Assembly: GCA_008360975.2 (NCBI GenBank) | Contig: CM039211.1 | Coordinates: forward strand, 5,145,522 to 5,209,521 | Direction: 5' to 3' | Source of the DNA: Lichenostomus cassidix | Lineage: Eukaryota > Chordata > Aves > Passeriformes > Meliphagidae | Length of the DNA stretch: 64,000 nucleotides | Shown: piece after piece, positions 48,351 to 61,335 of the stretch | How positions within the stretch are numbered: position 1 is the stretch's first letter | Layout of the letters: each line of letters opens with the position of its first letter | Notes under the pieces: model-generated | What the model saw: the letters and a program-made list of their open reading frames with translations, nothing else | What the model was told of the DNA's origin: nothing | Database searches by the model: none | Translations under genes and position numbers: made by a program

Positions 48351-48480
48351 CCCGGCTCCTGCTGGCTTCCGGGTACTAGGGACGGGCTCCGGGGGTAGAC
48401 TCGGCCCCTTCCCTGAGGAAACGCACGTCTTAATGATGCTGTCTCTACCTTTTTCTTTCTGTTATTTCCCTTTCTTTTAA

Positions 48481-48780
48481 TTCCTTCCTTCCTTCCTTCC
48501 TTCCTTCCTTCCTTCCTTCCTTCCTTCCTTCCTTCCTTCCTTCCTTCCTTCCTTCCTTCCTTCCTTCCTTCCTTCCTTCCTTCCTTCCTTCCTTCCTTCC
48601 TTCCTTCCTTCCTTCCTTCCTTCCTTCCCTCCTTCCCTCCCTCCCTCCCTCCCTCCCTCCCTCCTTCCCTCCTTCCCTCCTTCCCTCCCTCCTTCCCTCC
48701 TTCCTTCCTTCCTTCCCTCCCTCCCTCCTTCCTCTCTTTCCCTCCCTTTCTTTCCCTTTTCTTTCCTCCTTCCCTCCGTC
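48481..48780. repeat. (TTCC)n / (GGAA)n microsatellite
   Basis: An essentially pure TTCC array runs from 48481 to about 48627 (roughly 36 units). It degrades through CCTT/CCCT variants to about 48780. The minus strand reads GGAA, the core bound by ETS proteins such as PU.1 and FLI1. The long open frame of Lys/Glu/Gly/Arg on the minus strand is a repeat artefact. Confidence 0.95.
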
Positions 48781-49676
48781 TTCCCTTGCCCGACTACCTC
48801 CACAAGATCTTTCCGCTCACACTGAATGCACTGTGCGTGATTCCTTGCACTTAAAGCCCTGAGGAGCCGGAGGTCTCAATCTCCGCAGCCTTCCGGGCAG
48901 CTCCCGTTTGCCTCCGCCACCGAGCTGTCTCTCACACGCAGCTTCGGTGTCCCGGGCACCACGGCATCGGTGCAGGCAGGAGTCCCAGCACTGGTGTCTG
49001 CTTCCGGCGCACCGGAGGGAAGCACGAGCTGGGCCGCTGGCAGAGTGTCTCTCTCGCACCGATGAAGGCAGAGCAGGCGCTCTGTGTCTGCTCGCCATAG
49101 CGTTTAACATAGTGTATTTCATGTGGGTTCATTACGTGTCCTGACAGTTTTAGAAGGTGTTTGCAAAGTTTGACAGCAGTTTATCAGTAGTGAAATAATC
49201 AGATTTAAACAAAAATAGCTCTCTCTATATATTTTTTTTAATTTTAGGGTTTTTTTGACACTGGGGCATTTGGCTTGCCAGTTTATTCAGTACGGTTCCA
49301 AACCTGTGCAAATATTGATATTTTCTGTACTATTTTTGTTCCAGAATTGGCATCTGTACTGTCCCTATGCCTTGTTTTTAGCTTCTCCACTCCTCTGTAA
49401 TATAAGTAGTTTGATAAATAACAACTCAAGGGTTAATTATATTACCTTCTAGTACGTGGGATTAATGTACATGGCTGTTCATGGGGTTTACACAGTTTCA
49501 CTGCTGTTCGTCCAATGGGTCCTGTTTCCCACCAGATATATGATTCACTTTGCCGAAGGTGAATGGTGCAAATGTGCTTGAAAAGGAGTCATATACCGGG
49601 CTTGCCCGAGTGTTCATGTTTTATTTGTGGGATCACAATATCTGCCAAGAATGCTGTACATTTGTAAATTCTAGGA

Positions 49677-49922
49677 TTCCTTTCCTTTCCTTTCCTTTCC
49701 TTTCCTTTCCTTTCCTTTCCTTTCCTTTCCTTTCCTTTCCTTTCCTTTCCTTTCCTTTCCTTTCCTTTCCTTTCCTTTCCTTTCCTTTCCCTTCCTTCCC
49801 CTTCCCTTTCCCTTTCCCTTTCCTTTCCCTTTCCTTTCCTTTCCTTTCCTTTCCTTTCCTTTCCTTTCCTTTCCTTTCCTTTCCTTTCCTTTCCTTTCCT
49901 TTCCTTTCCTTTCCTTTCCTTC
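49677..49922. repeat. (TTTCC)n pentanucleotide microsatellite
   Basis: A pure TTTCC array of about 22 units runs to about 49790. An interrupted CCCTTT/CCTTCC block follows, then a second TTTCC array to about 49922. It lies 0.9 kb after the TTCC array and about 550 bp before exon 2. The frames on both strands are artefacts of the repeat. Confidence 0.95.
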
Positions 49923-50467
49923 TCTCTGCCCCCCCCTCCCCCCTCCCCCACTTGACTAATTCAAGGTATCTGGGGGAAAACGAAACGAAGCAAAACAAAA
50001 CACAGCGTGTCTGATTTCAAGTATCTTCTGTGCTTAGACAGAGGCAGTATGTGGGCTGAGTGATCACCCAGCCTTATTTTCCACTGGCCTCTGAGCCAGA
50101 GGCTCTGAGCAGCGTCCGCGCTACGGGACAGCACCAGGCCTGCCCTGGAGTTCGTGGTTGGGCCAAGGCGACTTCGGGAGGAGAGTGCTCTGCCGCCGGG
50201 CTGCCGGGAGTTACTGAGAAGTTCCTCGTAGCCATTTCCCCAGAGGGGGCCCGATCTGCCTTCAGGCAGGAGGGTCCTCCCCTCCAGCAAGTGGCATTGC
50301 GGCAGTGAGGTCACCTCCCTGCTCCTCCCGGGGAAATCTGACCGAATCTGGGGAGGCGGTGCCCAGCGCCGATGAGCCGTGGGGCCGGAGGTTTTACATT
50401 GTAGAGACATATAAAACTCTCACACAGCTCTTCTTCTGCCCTTCTCCCCCTCCTCTGTGTGTTTCAG

Positions 50468-50633
50468 GACATGGTGGCGTGAATCAGCTGGGGGGTGTTT
50501 TTGTGAACGGCCGCCCCCTCCCAGATGTCGTTCGCCAAAGGATCGTGGAACTCGCCCACCAAGGGGTCCGGCCGTGTGACATCTCCCGGCAGCTCCGTGT
50601 CAGCCATGGCTGTGTCAGCAAAATACTTGGCAG
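50468..50633 (+). CDS. PAX5: PAX5 exon 2, N-terminal half of the paired domain
   Basis: 166 bases, entered in phase 1 after tttcag and left in phase 2 at GGCAG|GTAAAG. It encodes [15 protein letters not shown] through VSKILGR, the N-terminal PAI subdomain of the paired DNA-binding domain (about residues 16-71 of the 1A form). The beta-hairpin ([17 protein letters not shown]) and the helix-turn-helix ([18 protein letters not shown], then [10 protein letters not shown]) are intact, with no change I can recognise against the vertebrate PAX2/5/8 consensus. Both 1A and 1B transcripts splice into this exon. Length and phases equal the mammalian exon. Confidence 0.98.
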
Positions 50634-53600
50634 GTAAAGGGGGATGGCAAATCCTTCTGTGTCCGTCAAAAGTGTCGGTGCCAGTCCCTGAAGTAAAGGC
50701 TGAAAACAAACAGGATCAGTCCAGTGAGGCGAGCAGCTTCCTGAGGAGTCATGGTTTTATATGTCTGATGTGTAAAGGTAGAGCCAGTATCTGTAGGTCT
50801 TGTTTGCCCCTTTTACAGACTCTTGTAGATAATTCTAACACAGTGTGCAGAATGCCATGGGTTTTTGCAGTATGTATAGCGTATGTCCTGCACCTGTCTG
50901 CTCTGAAAAAGCAGGGAAATCTCAGAGTCATACTCAGCAAAATGTAAAAAAAAAAACCGTAGAAGTTGTGGAAGTTACTTGTTTTGCTTCCTGCATAGAG
51001 CCCTTTTTAACAATATTATTATATATTGCATAAACATTGTGGTGTGTTCATTCATGTAAGCTATTCTGCAATCTGTCTTGCTGTGTATAATGAAATGCCT
51101 TTTCTCAGTCTTCTACTGGATTATGAGAGTACAGAATACCATAACTAACTAGTAACCATCTTAAACGTAGTTTAGCTTCTTTGGGAGTAGCTCTCTGTTC
51201 AGTCAGGAGGTGCTCCAAATACTATGGCAACAGGACATTAAATTCTGAATTCATATTATTTCCTGATTTCTTTATAAAATTTGACATAGAATCAGGTAAA
51301 AAATGCCATGCTTGCTGTTTCCCTTTTTTTTTTTTTTTTTCCTTAAATCTGCTGTATGAACCCAAACCTAATTTGTGTAAATTACAGTTTTCAAATGGTT
51401 TTGAACCCCAGGTATTCTTACATACTTGGGCAACTTGTATAAAGAGAATTTTTTTTTAGAAAGTGTTTTTCTTTATCATCTGGAAAAGTTAATTCCTGAT
51501 GTGTTTGCTAAGCTTTCACAGCTAATTTAATTGTTTAGAATTTTACTATTTTTATTTTAAATCTTCTTTTCCAATTCCTAACCAACATGCTTTCCTGGAC
51601 ATAGCATAGCTGCAAAGATGATGAAAGCATTTTTGTGTACTATCACGAAGGGGATGTGTTAGATTAGCAGTATTTCTGCTTAGTGGTGATACAAGTGTTC
51701 AGATTTGTCAGGGTCAAAGGCCCCTTGTTTTGCAGCTCTTGTCACTGCTTTTCCCACATCCTACTTGTCCACATTGGTGAGCAGCACCTCCACGTCCCTG
51801 CTTGGTTTCAGAGCCGCAGTGTGTAGGCTTCACTCAGTGCCCCACCTTCGTCACAAGGATATGCCTTTCCTGCAACCTACACGCACTTCTTCTGCTGGAG
51901 TTTTGAGAACACAGATACCTTGACAAGAAAGTTTAGAGAGGAAAACTTTCCATGGCTTTATACTGCCCACCATGGGAAGTTTCACTCAGCTATGGCTCCA
52001 CATCTGCAGCCAGCACAGGTTCCTGCTCTCCACGAGGCTGGTGTGGTTTGGCTGGTGAGGCTCACTGCTGCATTGGAATTGCCACCATTTCCTGTCAGGA
52101 CCAACACCCAACTTGGAAAGAGGCAATTTGTTGACCTACCAGGCAAAAATCTGATGGTTTTACTTATGTCTGTTTAGGTCTACTGTTAGATATATTTGCA
52201 CTACAGAGCTCAGAGTGAGGCTCCAGTGCTCTGTCATTAAGGTTGTCGACAATAAATTGGAATTTCATAGCTCATTATTTTCCTAACTAATAATTACACT
52301 GGGTAAAATGTCTCTGTAATTGCAGCTCTGTGTGTATGATTTTCTCTCATGTGTGTGTGTGTGTGAAAAATGGGAATTCTTATGATAAATCCTTACATTT
52401 GGAATTTTATTATCAGAATTTCTCTGTAGTAGATGAAGCGTTAAAAAACATCCAGGGGCAGGTAACCAGCAGCTGCAGGGCAAGTGAAGCTCTTACCCCT
52501 CGGAGGAGGGTGCAGTTGGGGTGTCCACCCTATGCCTGCCTTTGCAGCTCTCTGTGAGGAAAAGGCCCTGACCTGATGTGCATGAAATGATGCTCGCTGC
52601 AGCCATCCTTGCCTTTAAAATGGAGACGGGAGTTAGGGATGCTGTAGCCACGCAGCCTGCAGGCCTGTGGCTGCACACAGATTCATTGCCAGAGTGGAGG
52701 GAAGGGGATATATGCGCAGGCTGAGAGCTGTCCCCATCATAATGACCTCCGGCAGCATCCAGGGAAGGGAGTCTGTGCCCAATCCTTCCCAAGGGCTTGC
52801 CTTTGCCTGGCAGGCCTTGAGGCTATAAGAGCAGACAGGGGTACAGGGGTTTGAGTTTGGGAGTAGAGGTCTTGCTGTTCTGAAGGCACCAGAGCCTTGT
52901 CCCCTGTTTAGCTCACCACAGCTGCAGTACTGTGGAGGCAAGTTCTGTTGTGGCTTTCCTACGGTGCTGATCAGCCATGGGAAAGCCTTGACTGCTCTGC
53001 ACACACATGGCATCCGGTGCTGCTGGGAGTACTCCTGTTGGCCAGGCTGTCCTGGAGTGCAGAGCACTGACCACTGCTGGAGAAAAGCACTATGAAACAT
53101 TTGTGAAATCCATTTCTAGACCTAGGAAAATTGTGAGTTGTTGTCTGGTAGCATTTGTATTATTGTCTGGCTTCCTTCTACATCCTCCTCACAGAAGTGG
53201 TACCAGCAACCAAGGTTTGAGGCCAGGGGTGCAAGATTTTAGAGGGTTTATGGGCCTCATTTGCCATTTTTTTGTCACATCCTTTTGGAAGTGTGGGAGG
53301 AAATAATTTTTTCCCCTTTGCCCTAAAGCTCACTGCATTGTGATTATCATAAGAGCAGGAGAGTTAATCCATCTCTGACACTTGCCATTATTGATATTGC
53401 ATAAATGACTCATGGACAATGGTAGGCCTGAGTTAACATTTACACCCAGAGTATCTGAGAACATATATGAACAATTTGGTGTCAATCTCTTTAAAGGAAC
53501 TTTAGGCCCTGCACACAGAACTATCCCAGAAACACTGAAAAGAGGTAGCCTGACAAAAATTTGATTAACATAATTGCATGTTTCAGTGAGGCAGACTTTG

Positions 53601-54956
53601 GCTGTGCAGATTGTTTGTGCTCTGCTCAGGCTGGAAAGATGGCGAATTTTTTTTCTCTTTGTATAATGGTTATGACAGTTAGTTGCAGGGAAAATATATT
53701 AATAATCACTATCTTCTTGGGAGGTTGTCCTGAGCTAGAAATGCGGGCACAGAGTAGTAAGCAGTTGTGTTTGAGCTGCTGCGAACACAGCTTGGTGGGC
53801 TGTGTTGAGAGGCTGATGGAGTCGGGGTCTGCTCTGTCTGAAAGGGGTGTAGAGGATTAGGGCAGTTGGGGTGGTGGCTTTAGGTAGGCATGGGATTTAT
53901 TTTTCATCTGGTCATGAGAAAATTCACAAGATACAAAGTAGTTCAGGCTGTGAGAGGGCCTGCTGAGTAGAACACCCCGATTGCAGCATGGAGGAGTACG
54001 ATCTCTTCTCAGTCTCTATTCTGGCCCTCAGCAGATATGATGTGACTTCTGTTCTTAGCAGCATGTTCAAGAGTTTGTTTGTTAAAGGGGGAGACTTGCA
54101 GGGCCCAGGGATCTCAGCTGCTATGTATTATTGCAAAGCTACCAAAAGCAGTTGATCTTGTGTGATTTACATGTGAAGAAATCGGTCAGATTGCTGTTGG
54201 TTTAGGGATCTCATTCTCCACCTTTCCTGGGGCCTTGGCATCAGCAGACATGCTGATATGGGTGAAGATGCTGCGTTCAAGGAAGTGCTGGTCACAGAAA
54301 CTGATCCCTGCCTCAACTGGACCCCTGCAGAGCATGAGCAGCTCTCTTTCCCTCACAATTTGTTATTGAAACTACGGAAAACATAGTGATGAAAAGAACA
54401 CATTTTGAAAAATATGAACTATTAAAACCATAATATGGATATTAAAATCAAAACACAGGAAAAAAATAGGCTGGCATATGTATTCCAGAGGTGAAAATAA
54501 AATACTCTACCTAGCTTTCATGTCTCTCTGAATCATTACAAGCTGTATGCATTAATGACAGCATTTCTGTAGAAACAGTAATTTGCTACAAAGGACTCCA
54601 CTGCAAAAAGTGGTCTTTGGTGTGATTTGTTTCTATTATTGCCAGTACTGCTGATTAATAACACACATTTTCAGTTAATTTTGGATCTCAGCATGCCCTT
54701 TAATCTTGCGTTGTTTCTTTTGTCTTGCTATTACAGAAAAATATATTTTGTATCCTGAGGCCCAATTCCAATTACTATAAGTTAATCTATTAGGTGATAA
54801 AGCACCATATAGGCAGAAAATGTGTATGTGAAAGTGAAGATGTATCTCAGGATTTGCAGGGGTTTGGTTACCTTGAAAAGATGTTCTCTATAAATCTCAG
54901 AGCATGTTCTCTGTCTGCGTGTGATAACCAAAGCTTTGTTTTGGATGTTGTCCCAG
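50634..54956 (+). other. PAX5: PAX5 intron 2
   Basis: 4.3 kb of mostly AT-rich non-coding DNA with GT and AG ends. A motif-rich stretch at about 52240-52330 (TAATTACA-type homeodomain cores) and another near 54490-54600 are candidates for regulation. No gene or clear mobile element is seen. Confidence 0.85.
52240..52330 (+). promoter_or_regulatory. candidate intronic regulatory element
   Basis: The stretch has clustered homeodomain-like cores (CATTAAGG, CTCATTATTTTCC, CTAATAATTACAC) and unique, non-repetitive composition. Only a multi-species alignment could show whether it is conserved. Confidence 0.25.
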
Positions 54957-55154
54957 GTATTACGAAACCGGGAGTATTAAGCCTGGAGTGATTGGAGGAT
55001 CAAAACCAAAGGTCGCCACACCCAAAGTCGTTGAAAAAATTGCAGAGTACAAACGCCAAAATCCAACCATGTTTGCCTGGGAGATCAGGGACAGACTCCT
55101 TGCTGAGCGAGTGTGTGACAACGACACTGTGCCCAGTGTCAGTTCTATTAACAG
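54957..55154 (+). CDS. PAX5: PAX5 exon 3, C-terminal half of the paired domain
   Basis: 198 bases between tcccag and ACAG|GTAAAA. It encodes [18 protein letters not shown], then the C-terminal RED subdomain with [36 protein letters not shown] and SSIN (about residues 72-137). The linker [10 protein letters not shown], which contacts the minor groove, and the second helix-turn-helix are complete. Glutamate in VVEKI and RV in AERVCDND fit PAX5 rather than PAX2 or PAX8. The length equals the mammalian exon. Confidence 0.98.
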
Positions 55155-56099
55155 GTAAAACTCAGTGTTGTCCTGGGATGGAATGCTCCACAAAAGCACT
55201 GTTACCACATCTTTGTCTTTTAGTTGGACGGGGTGTTTGTAGCTGTTTGTAAGAAAAGCAGCTTCGCCTGTTTCCCAAAGGCACTTGGGGCTGGGGAGCA
55301 TCTGTGGGCTCACCTTGGCAGCTGAAGTACCATGGGTGATGAGGGTTTCCTAGGAGTGGGCAGGTTCTGCTGCCAGCCTTTGCTTCTTTCCCGTCCTTTT
55401 CCCTGTCTGTGAGTAGGAGGACCTTGCTGGGAATGACCCAGTCTGTTTGCCACAAATGAAGATCAAGTTCTGCTCTGTGGGGTGGCAGTTCAGTGGGATG
55501 TGCTTTGCCCGGAGGGGAAGCTTAGATGGCCATTGAGTAGAGTGGCAGCTGTCTGGGAAAGTAAGGCACCCAAAGCATGGGTATGAGATACCATTCTGTC
55601 CCCTGACACCTGCTTGGTGTTGGTGATGTGGGCCCAGGCCTATGTTCAGCATGAATATCAATGGGGCAATTTGGTTGGTAGTGTCTGCTTTTTACATTGG
55701 GGAACTTAGATGGCCTTGAACTGCTTCTGTAGAAATGCAGGGGAGTCTCATTTGGAGACTCAGTCCCATGTTTGGAAATTTTGCCATGGCCTTGCAAGAC
55801 AAGGCTGGGCTCATAGAAGGGTCTGGAGGGGCTCTAACCTACTGCCTTGTCTGTCACACTTCCTGTGCCCACTCTTTCCTCCTGAGTCGAGTGGCATGTA
55901 AGGCTGATGTTGGAAAAACCCAGTGAAATACTACGTGACATCTCCAGACCTGCCAGAGCAACAGTTAGATGAATACTGGAATAGCAGAGTTCTTGGGTCA
56001 CCTCATGTACACCCATGGCCCTGAGAAGCAGAGTTCTTTCATTTTTGCTCTGCCCCAGGCTTCCTCCTCACCACACTGGTGAGGTGATTTTCACATGTG

Positions 56100-56310
56100 T
56101 GACTGCATGCAAATTCTTCAAATGCAGCTCGCTATAAAATGTCTCATTTGCGTCCACAGACGTGAAATATATTGATGCTATATTCTTTTATTGGCTATCC
56201 CAATCTGATTTGCATTCATGGAGTTGCCGCTTGAATAGCTGGAGTGGCTTCCCCAGCATTAGTGGAGAGCGCAGTCTCTGCCTTGACAGACTGCATGTCG
56301 AGTGATACGT
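56100..56310 (+). promoter_or_regulatory. PAX5: candidate B-cell enhancer with paired octamers
   Basis: A perfect ATGCAAAT lies at 56107-56114 and a perfect ATTTGCAT at 56208-56215, in opposite orientation and 101 bp apart. A one-base variant (ATTTGCGT) is at 56146-56153 and an ATTGG box near 56190. OCT1/OCT2 with the OBF1 coactivator bind this octamer in B cells. The surrounding DNA is unique and non-repetitive. The enhancer call is inference. Confidence 0.45.
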
Positions 56311-58852
56311 CCATGGAATTAAGAGAAAAAATGCTTCAGTTCATGTGCGGCCTTTGCTGCTGCTTGGGAGCCCCTGACTTGGAGGCTCCAGAGCAGCATG
56401 CAACAACTTGATGGACATGGTATCTTCAGTTTTAAAAAGGATTTGAGAAATAATATAGACATCAGGAAAACTAAAGGAAAATATCAAATAGCTAAGGGGA
56501 AGCTCTGCTTTCATTAATGTCATGTGGAAAGCATGGCTGTTGTGAGCAGTCCTGTGCTTGTGTAGGAAAACTTCAAATGTCCTCCAGAAAACTACCAAAA
56601 GGCAGTCACGGGTCTAGGTAAAAGGGAGATTTAAGTAGCTTCCAGTCATATTTCGAGCCGGTTTCCATGTTCCTCTTCCCATGTCCTTGTATGTTTCCAC
56701 ACTCATAATACCCATACCCCCACTGCCCTTGTATCAGAAACCCAGTTCATGATCTGTCACCAAGGTTTTTGGCTGCAAATCTAATTCTTTCTCATCTGCT
56801 TGTGACTGTGGCTAGGATCTTCTCCTTTTCTTAAAGGTTTGCAATCCCTTTTAAGAAATGCATGCAATCTGTTTGAGTCAGTCTGTTTACCCAGAAAATT
56901 GTTTTTGCCAGCTGAGGAGCTCATTCTGAAAACCTTGACTGAGCAGACATATGACAAACAACATCACATATGAGAAATTCACATCCAATCACTTGTCTTT
57001 AGTGCTAAATCCTACCAGTTTCAGTAGTCTGTGGGCTTTATCCTCATATTTAGCACTGAGTGTATACTTTGGGGCTTTTCTGGTGGGAAAGGTTGCAGGC
57101 CCCTGCCCACGAGGTTCTTGTTCACCACTGAGGTGCAAGTCAGGGACTGCCTAGTCGGCACAAACCTGAGTCTACACAGATCTTGTTGAGTGATTCCTGT
57201 CCTGCTTCAGTTGCCATTTCTGCACAGGGGAGGATAGGGAGAGCACCACTCTGCTTCTCTGTCCCTGTGTCCACAGTGCAGAGGCAGTTCCCCAGAGCTG
57301 TGTTGCTCCCTTCCAGGATGCTGATGCTGTTCCTGTGGAGCACTGGGGCTTATGGGGATGGGCAGCGCACAGCTCATCCCTGCTGCTGAGGGGGCCTTTT
57401 ATCAGACAAGTTTGAGCTGCTGCCCTCATGTAAGAGGGAATAATAATAATTATTATTAATTAATAGCATTACTTTTAATAGTAGGCCACCCTTCAATAGC
57501 AGGAGCAAGTCTCAGTGTTAAGACTTAATTAGTCATTATGATTAGCTTTGCTCATATAAACTGAGATTTGTCCAGCTGCTTTCAAGTGCTCCAGTCTCCA
57601 TTCCTCCTGAGAGAAAGATGTTTATGTGTCAGAAGGCCCTGGACACCCTTTCTTCACCATGACAGCCTTGTGCAGGGGACTGTTTCCACTCTCGACCATG
57701 CAGGGTCCCCCTTCTTTGGCCGTGCTCCCCTGCTGAAGCTTCTGCCCCGGCTGTTCCCACCCCCCACACTGGGCTGGCTGTTCTGTGGTCTGTGCTGCCC
57801 AAACCCGTCTCCTGGTTGTGCCTGACACCCAGCAAGTTCACTCTCAGTCTTGCAGCTGAAAGATGGCTTGTGGACAGACCGAACCTCTGCCAGCCTCCAT
57901 CAGACTCCTTAGAGGAATGGGAGGGGAAGGGGATGGCAGTGAATCCTTTTATGGGACCGACTTGGGTGTCAGTGGTTGTGGTCCCTGTGCCTGCTTATGG
58001 GGCGCTTACCCATAAGGAACTGCTGTCCATTCCTGCAAGTTCACCCCCAAGCCCTGTTTGTCTGACAACTCCCCTCCTCCCCTGTCTTTCAAATTCATGG
58101 CAGGCAGGAATGGGAGGAGAGCTTGTCAGGCACAGAGAGGAGAAATGCTCAGTGTGGCTTTGCTGCTGTAACAGTAGCGCCTGGGGCAGGGGGATGTGTG
58201 GTGAGCCAAGGGCATGGTTCTTTGCCTCCTTTCAAGCCCATTTTCATTCTGCCGAAGTCGGAGGCAGAGCTGTATGATCTTCAGAGGTGTTTCTGATCTG
58301 GTCTTTTGTTTTTCCATAGCACATGGGCAGGTGAGCACTGTGTGTAGCATCTCCCCAGAATCTCCCTTTGCAGCAGGTACCCTCTGTCCTGCATCATGTC
58401 ACATGCCTTCTGATTTTTCTGTATCTCTGAATTTTTCCCGATTGACATCACTATCAATCAGAGCAGAGACTGTATGTATCCAGTGATGATAAATGTAGTC
58501 GTTCAGCTTTTAAATTAACATTATTCCATTTTTTTTTTTTTTAATGATAGTAATAATAATTTGGCTAAGCAGATCCTTTTCCAGTGCATCCAAGTGCCTC
58601 TAGCTGTGTGAGTGCCATACGTGGGATACTCTAAGGACAGTCTTGCAAATGTGTCCTAGCACCCAAGAATGCCTGCAGGGACCTCTGGGCTCAGAAGCGT
58701 CCAGCTGCCTGGGGAGGGAGTGCTGGCCTGATGGTTGCCCAGATAGCAATGGATGTCTGTTTCCTGGGTGGTGAGGTCTGTGTCCTCAAAGGCACCAAAG
58801 CACCAAACTCTAAAGCATCCTGAAAACCATCTGGGTGCAGTCCTGTTCAGTG

Positions 58853-58945
58853 TGCTCTGGGGTGACCCTGCTTTAGTGGGGAGGTTGGATCAGATGACAT
58901 GCTGTCAACTGCTGTCCCTTCCAACCTGAACCATTCTGTGACTCT
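58853..58945 (+). mobile_element. CR1 LINE 3' terminus, sense
   Basis: The segment reads gtgaccctgctttagtgggg, aggttggatcagatgacat, gtcccttccaacctgaacc and attctgtgactctgtgg, a sense CR1 3' end with recognisable ATTCTGTG repeats. Confidence 0.9.
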
Positions 58946-59141
58946 GTGGAATGTCACCCTGATGACCCTAATGGCACGGGCTCTGGGCAAAAATCTGGTC
59001 CTGTGTCCACCTGCCAAACTTTGATCTTTCAGTGGATGATGATGGAAACATATGCAGAAAGACATTTTTTTGTATTGATGTAAGTGTCCTGCACTGAAAA
59101 AATAGTGTCTAATGTCCCCCCTGTTGCGTGCCTGGTGCTAG

Positions 59142-61206
<2,065 letters not shown>

Positions 61207-61335
61207 CCTCCACGGGATCTGTCACCCAGGTGTCCTCTGTCACGACTGACTCTGCTGGCTCGTCCTATTCCATCAGCGGGATCTTGGGAATTGCCTCTCC
61301 CGGCACTGAGAGCAACAAGCGCAAGCGGGATGAAG
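61207..61335 (+). CDS. PAX5: PAX5 exon 5 with the octapeptide motif
   Basis: 129 bases between ttgcag and GAAG|GTAGCA. It encodes [20 protein letters not shown], the octapeptide YSISGILG (residues 179-186, the Groucho/TLE corepressor-binding motif), then [15 protein letters not shown]. The KRKR stretch is the nuclear localisation signal region. Residue numbers match the mammalian protein exactly because exons 1A-4 give 475 coding bases. The exon ends in phase 1. The following exons, with the partial homeodomain and the transactivation/inhibitory C-terminus, are outside the window. Confidence 0.97.

Larger units (their letters stand above)
46221..50467 (+). other. PAX5: PAX5 intron 1 (after exon 1B)
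   Basis: This intron holds an alternating purine-pyrimidine stretch (about 46415-46545), an A-rich stretch with AATAAA at about 46664, another CpG island (about 47100-48350), and two long pyrimidine microsatellites. It ends at a clear acceptor (tttcag|gacatgg). No additional exon is recognised. Confidence 0.85.

Noticed and set aside
48477..48803. Lys/Glu/Gly/Arg-repeat protein on the minus strand
   Set aside because: It is a direct translation of the TTCC microsatellite.
49550..50014. Phe-Leu-Ser-Phe-Pro repeat protein and its minus-strand Lys/Glu/Arg counterpart
   Set aside because: Both are translations of the TTTCC microsatellite in PAX5 intron 1.
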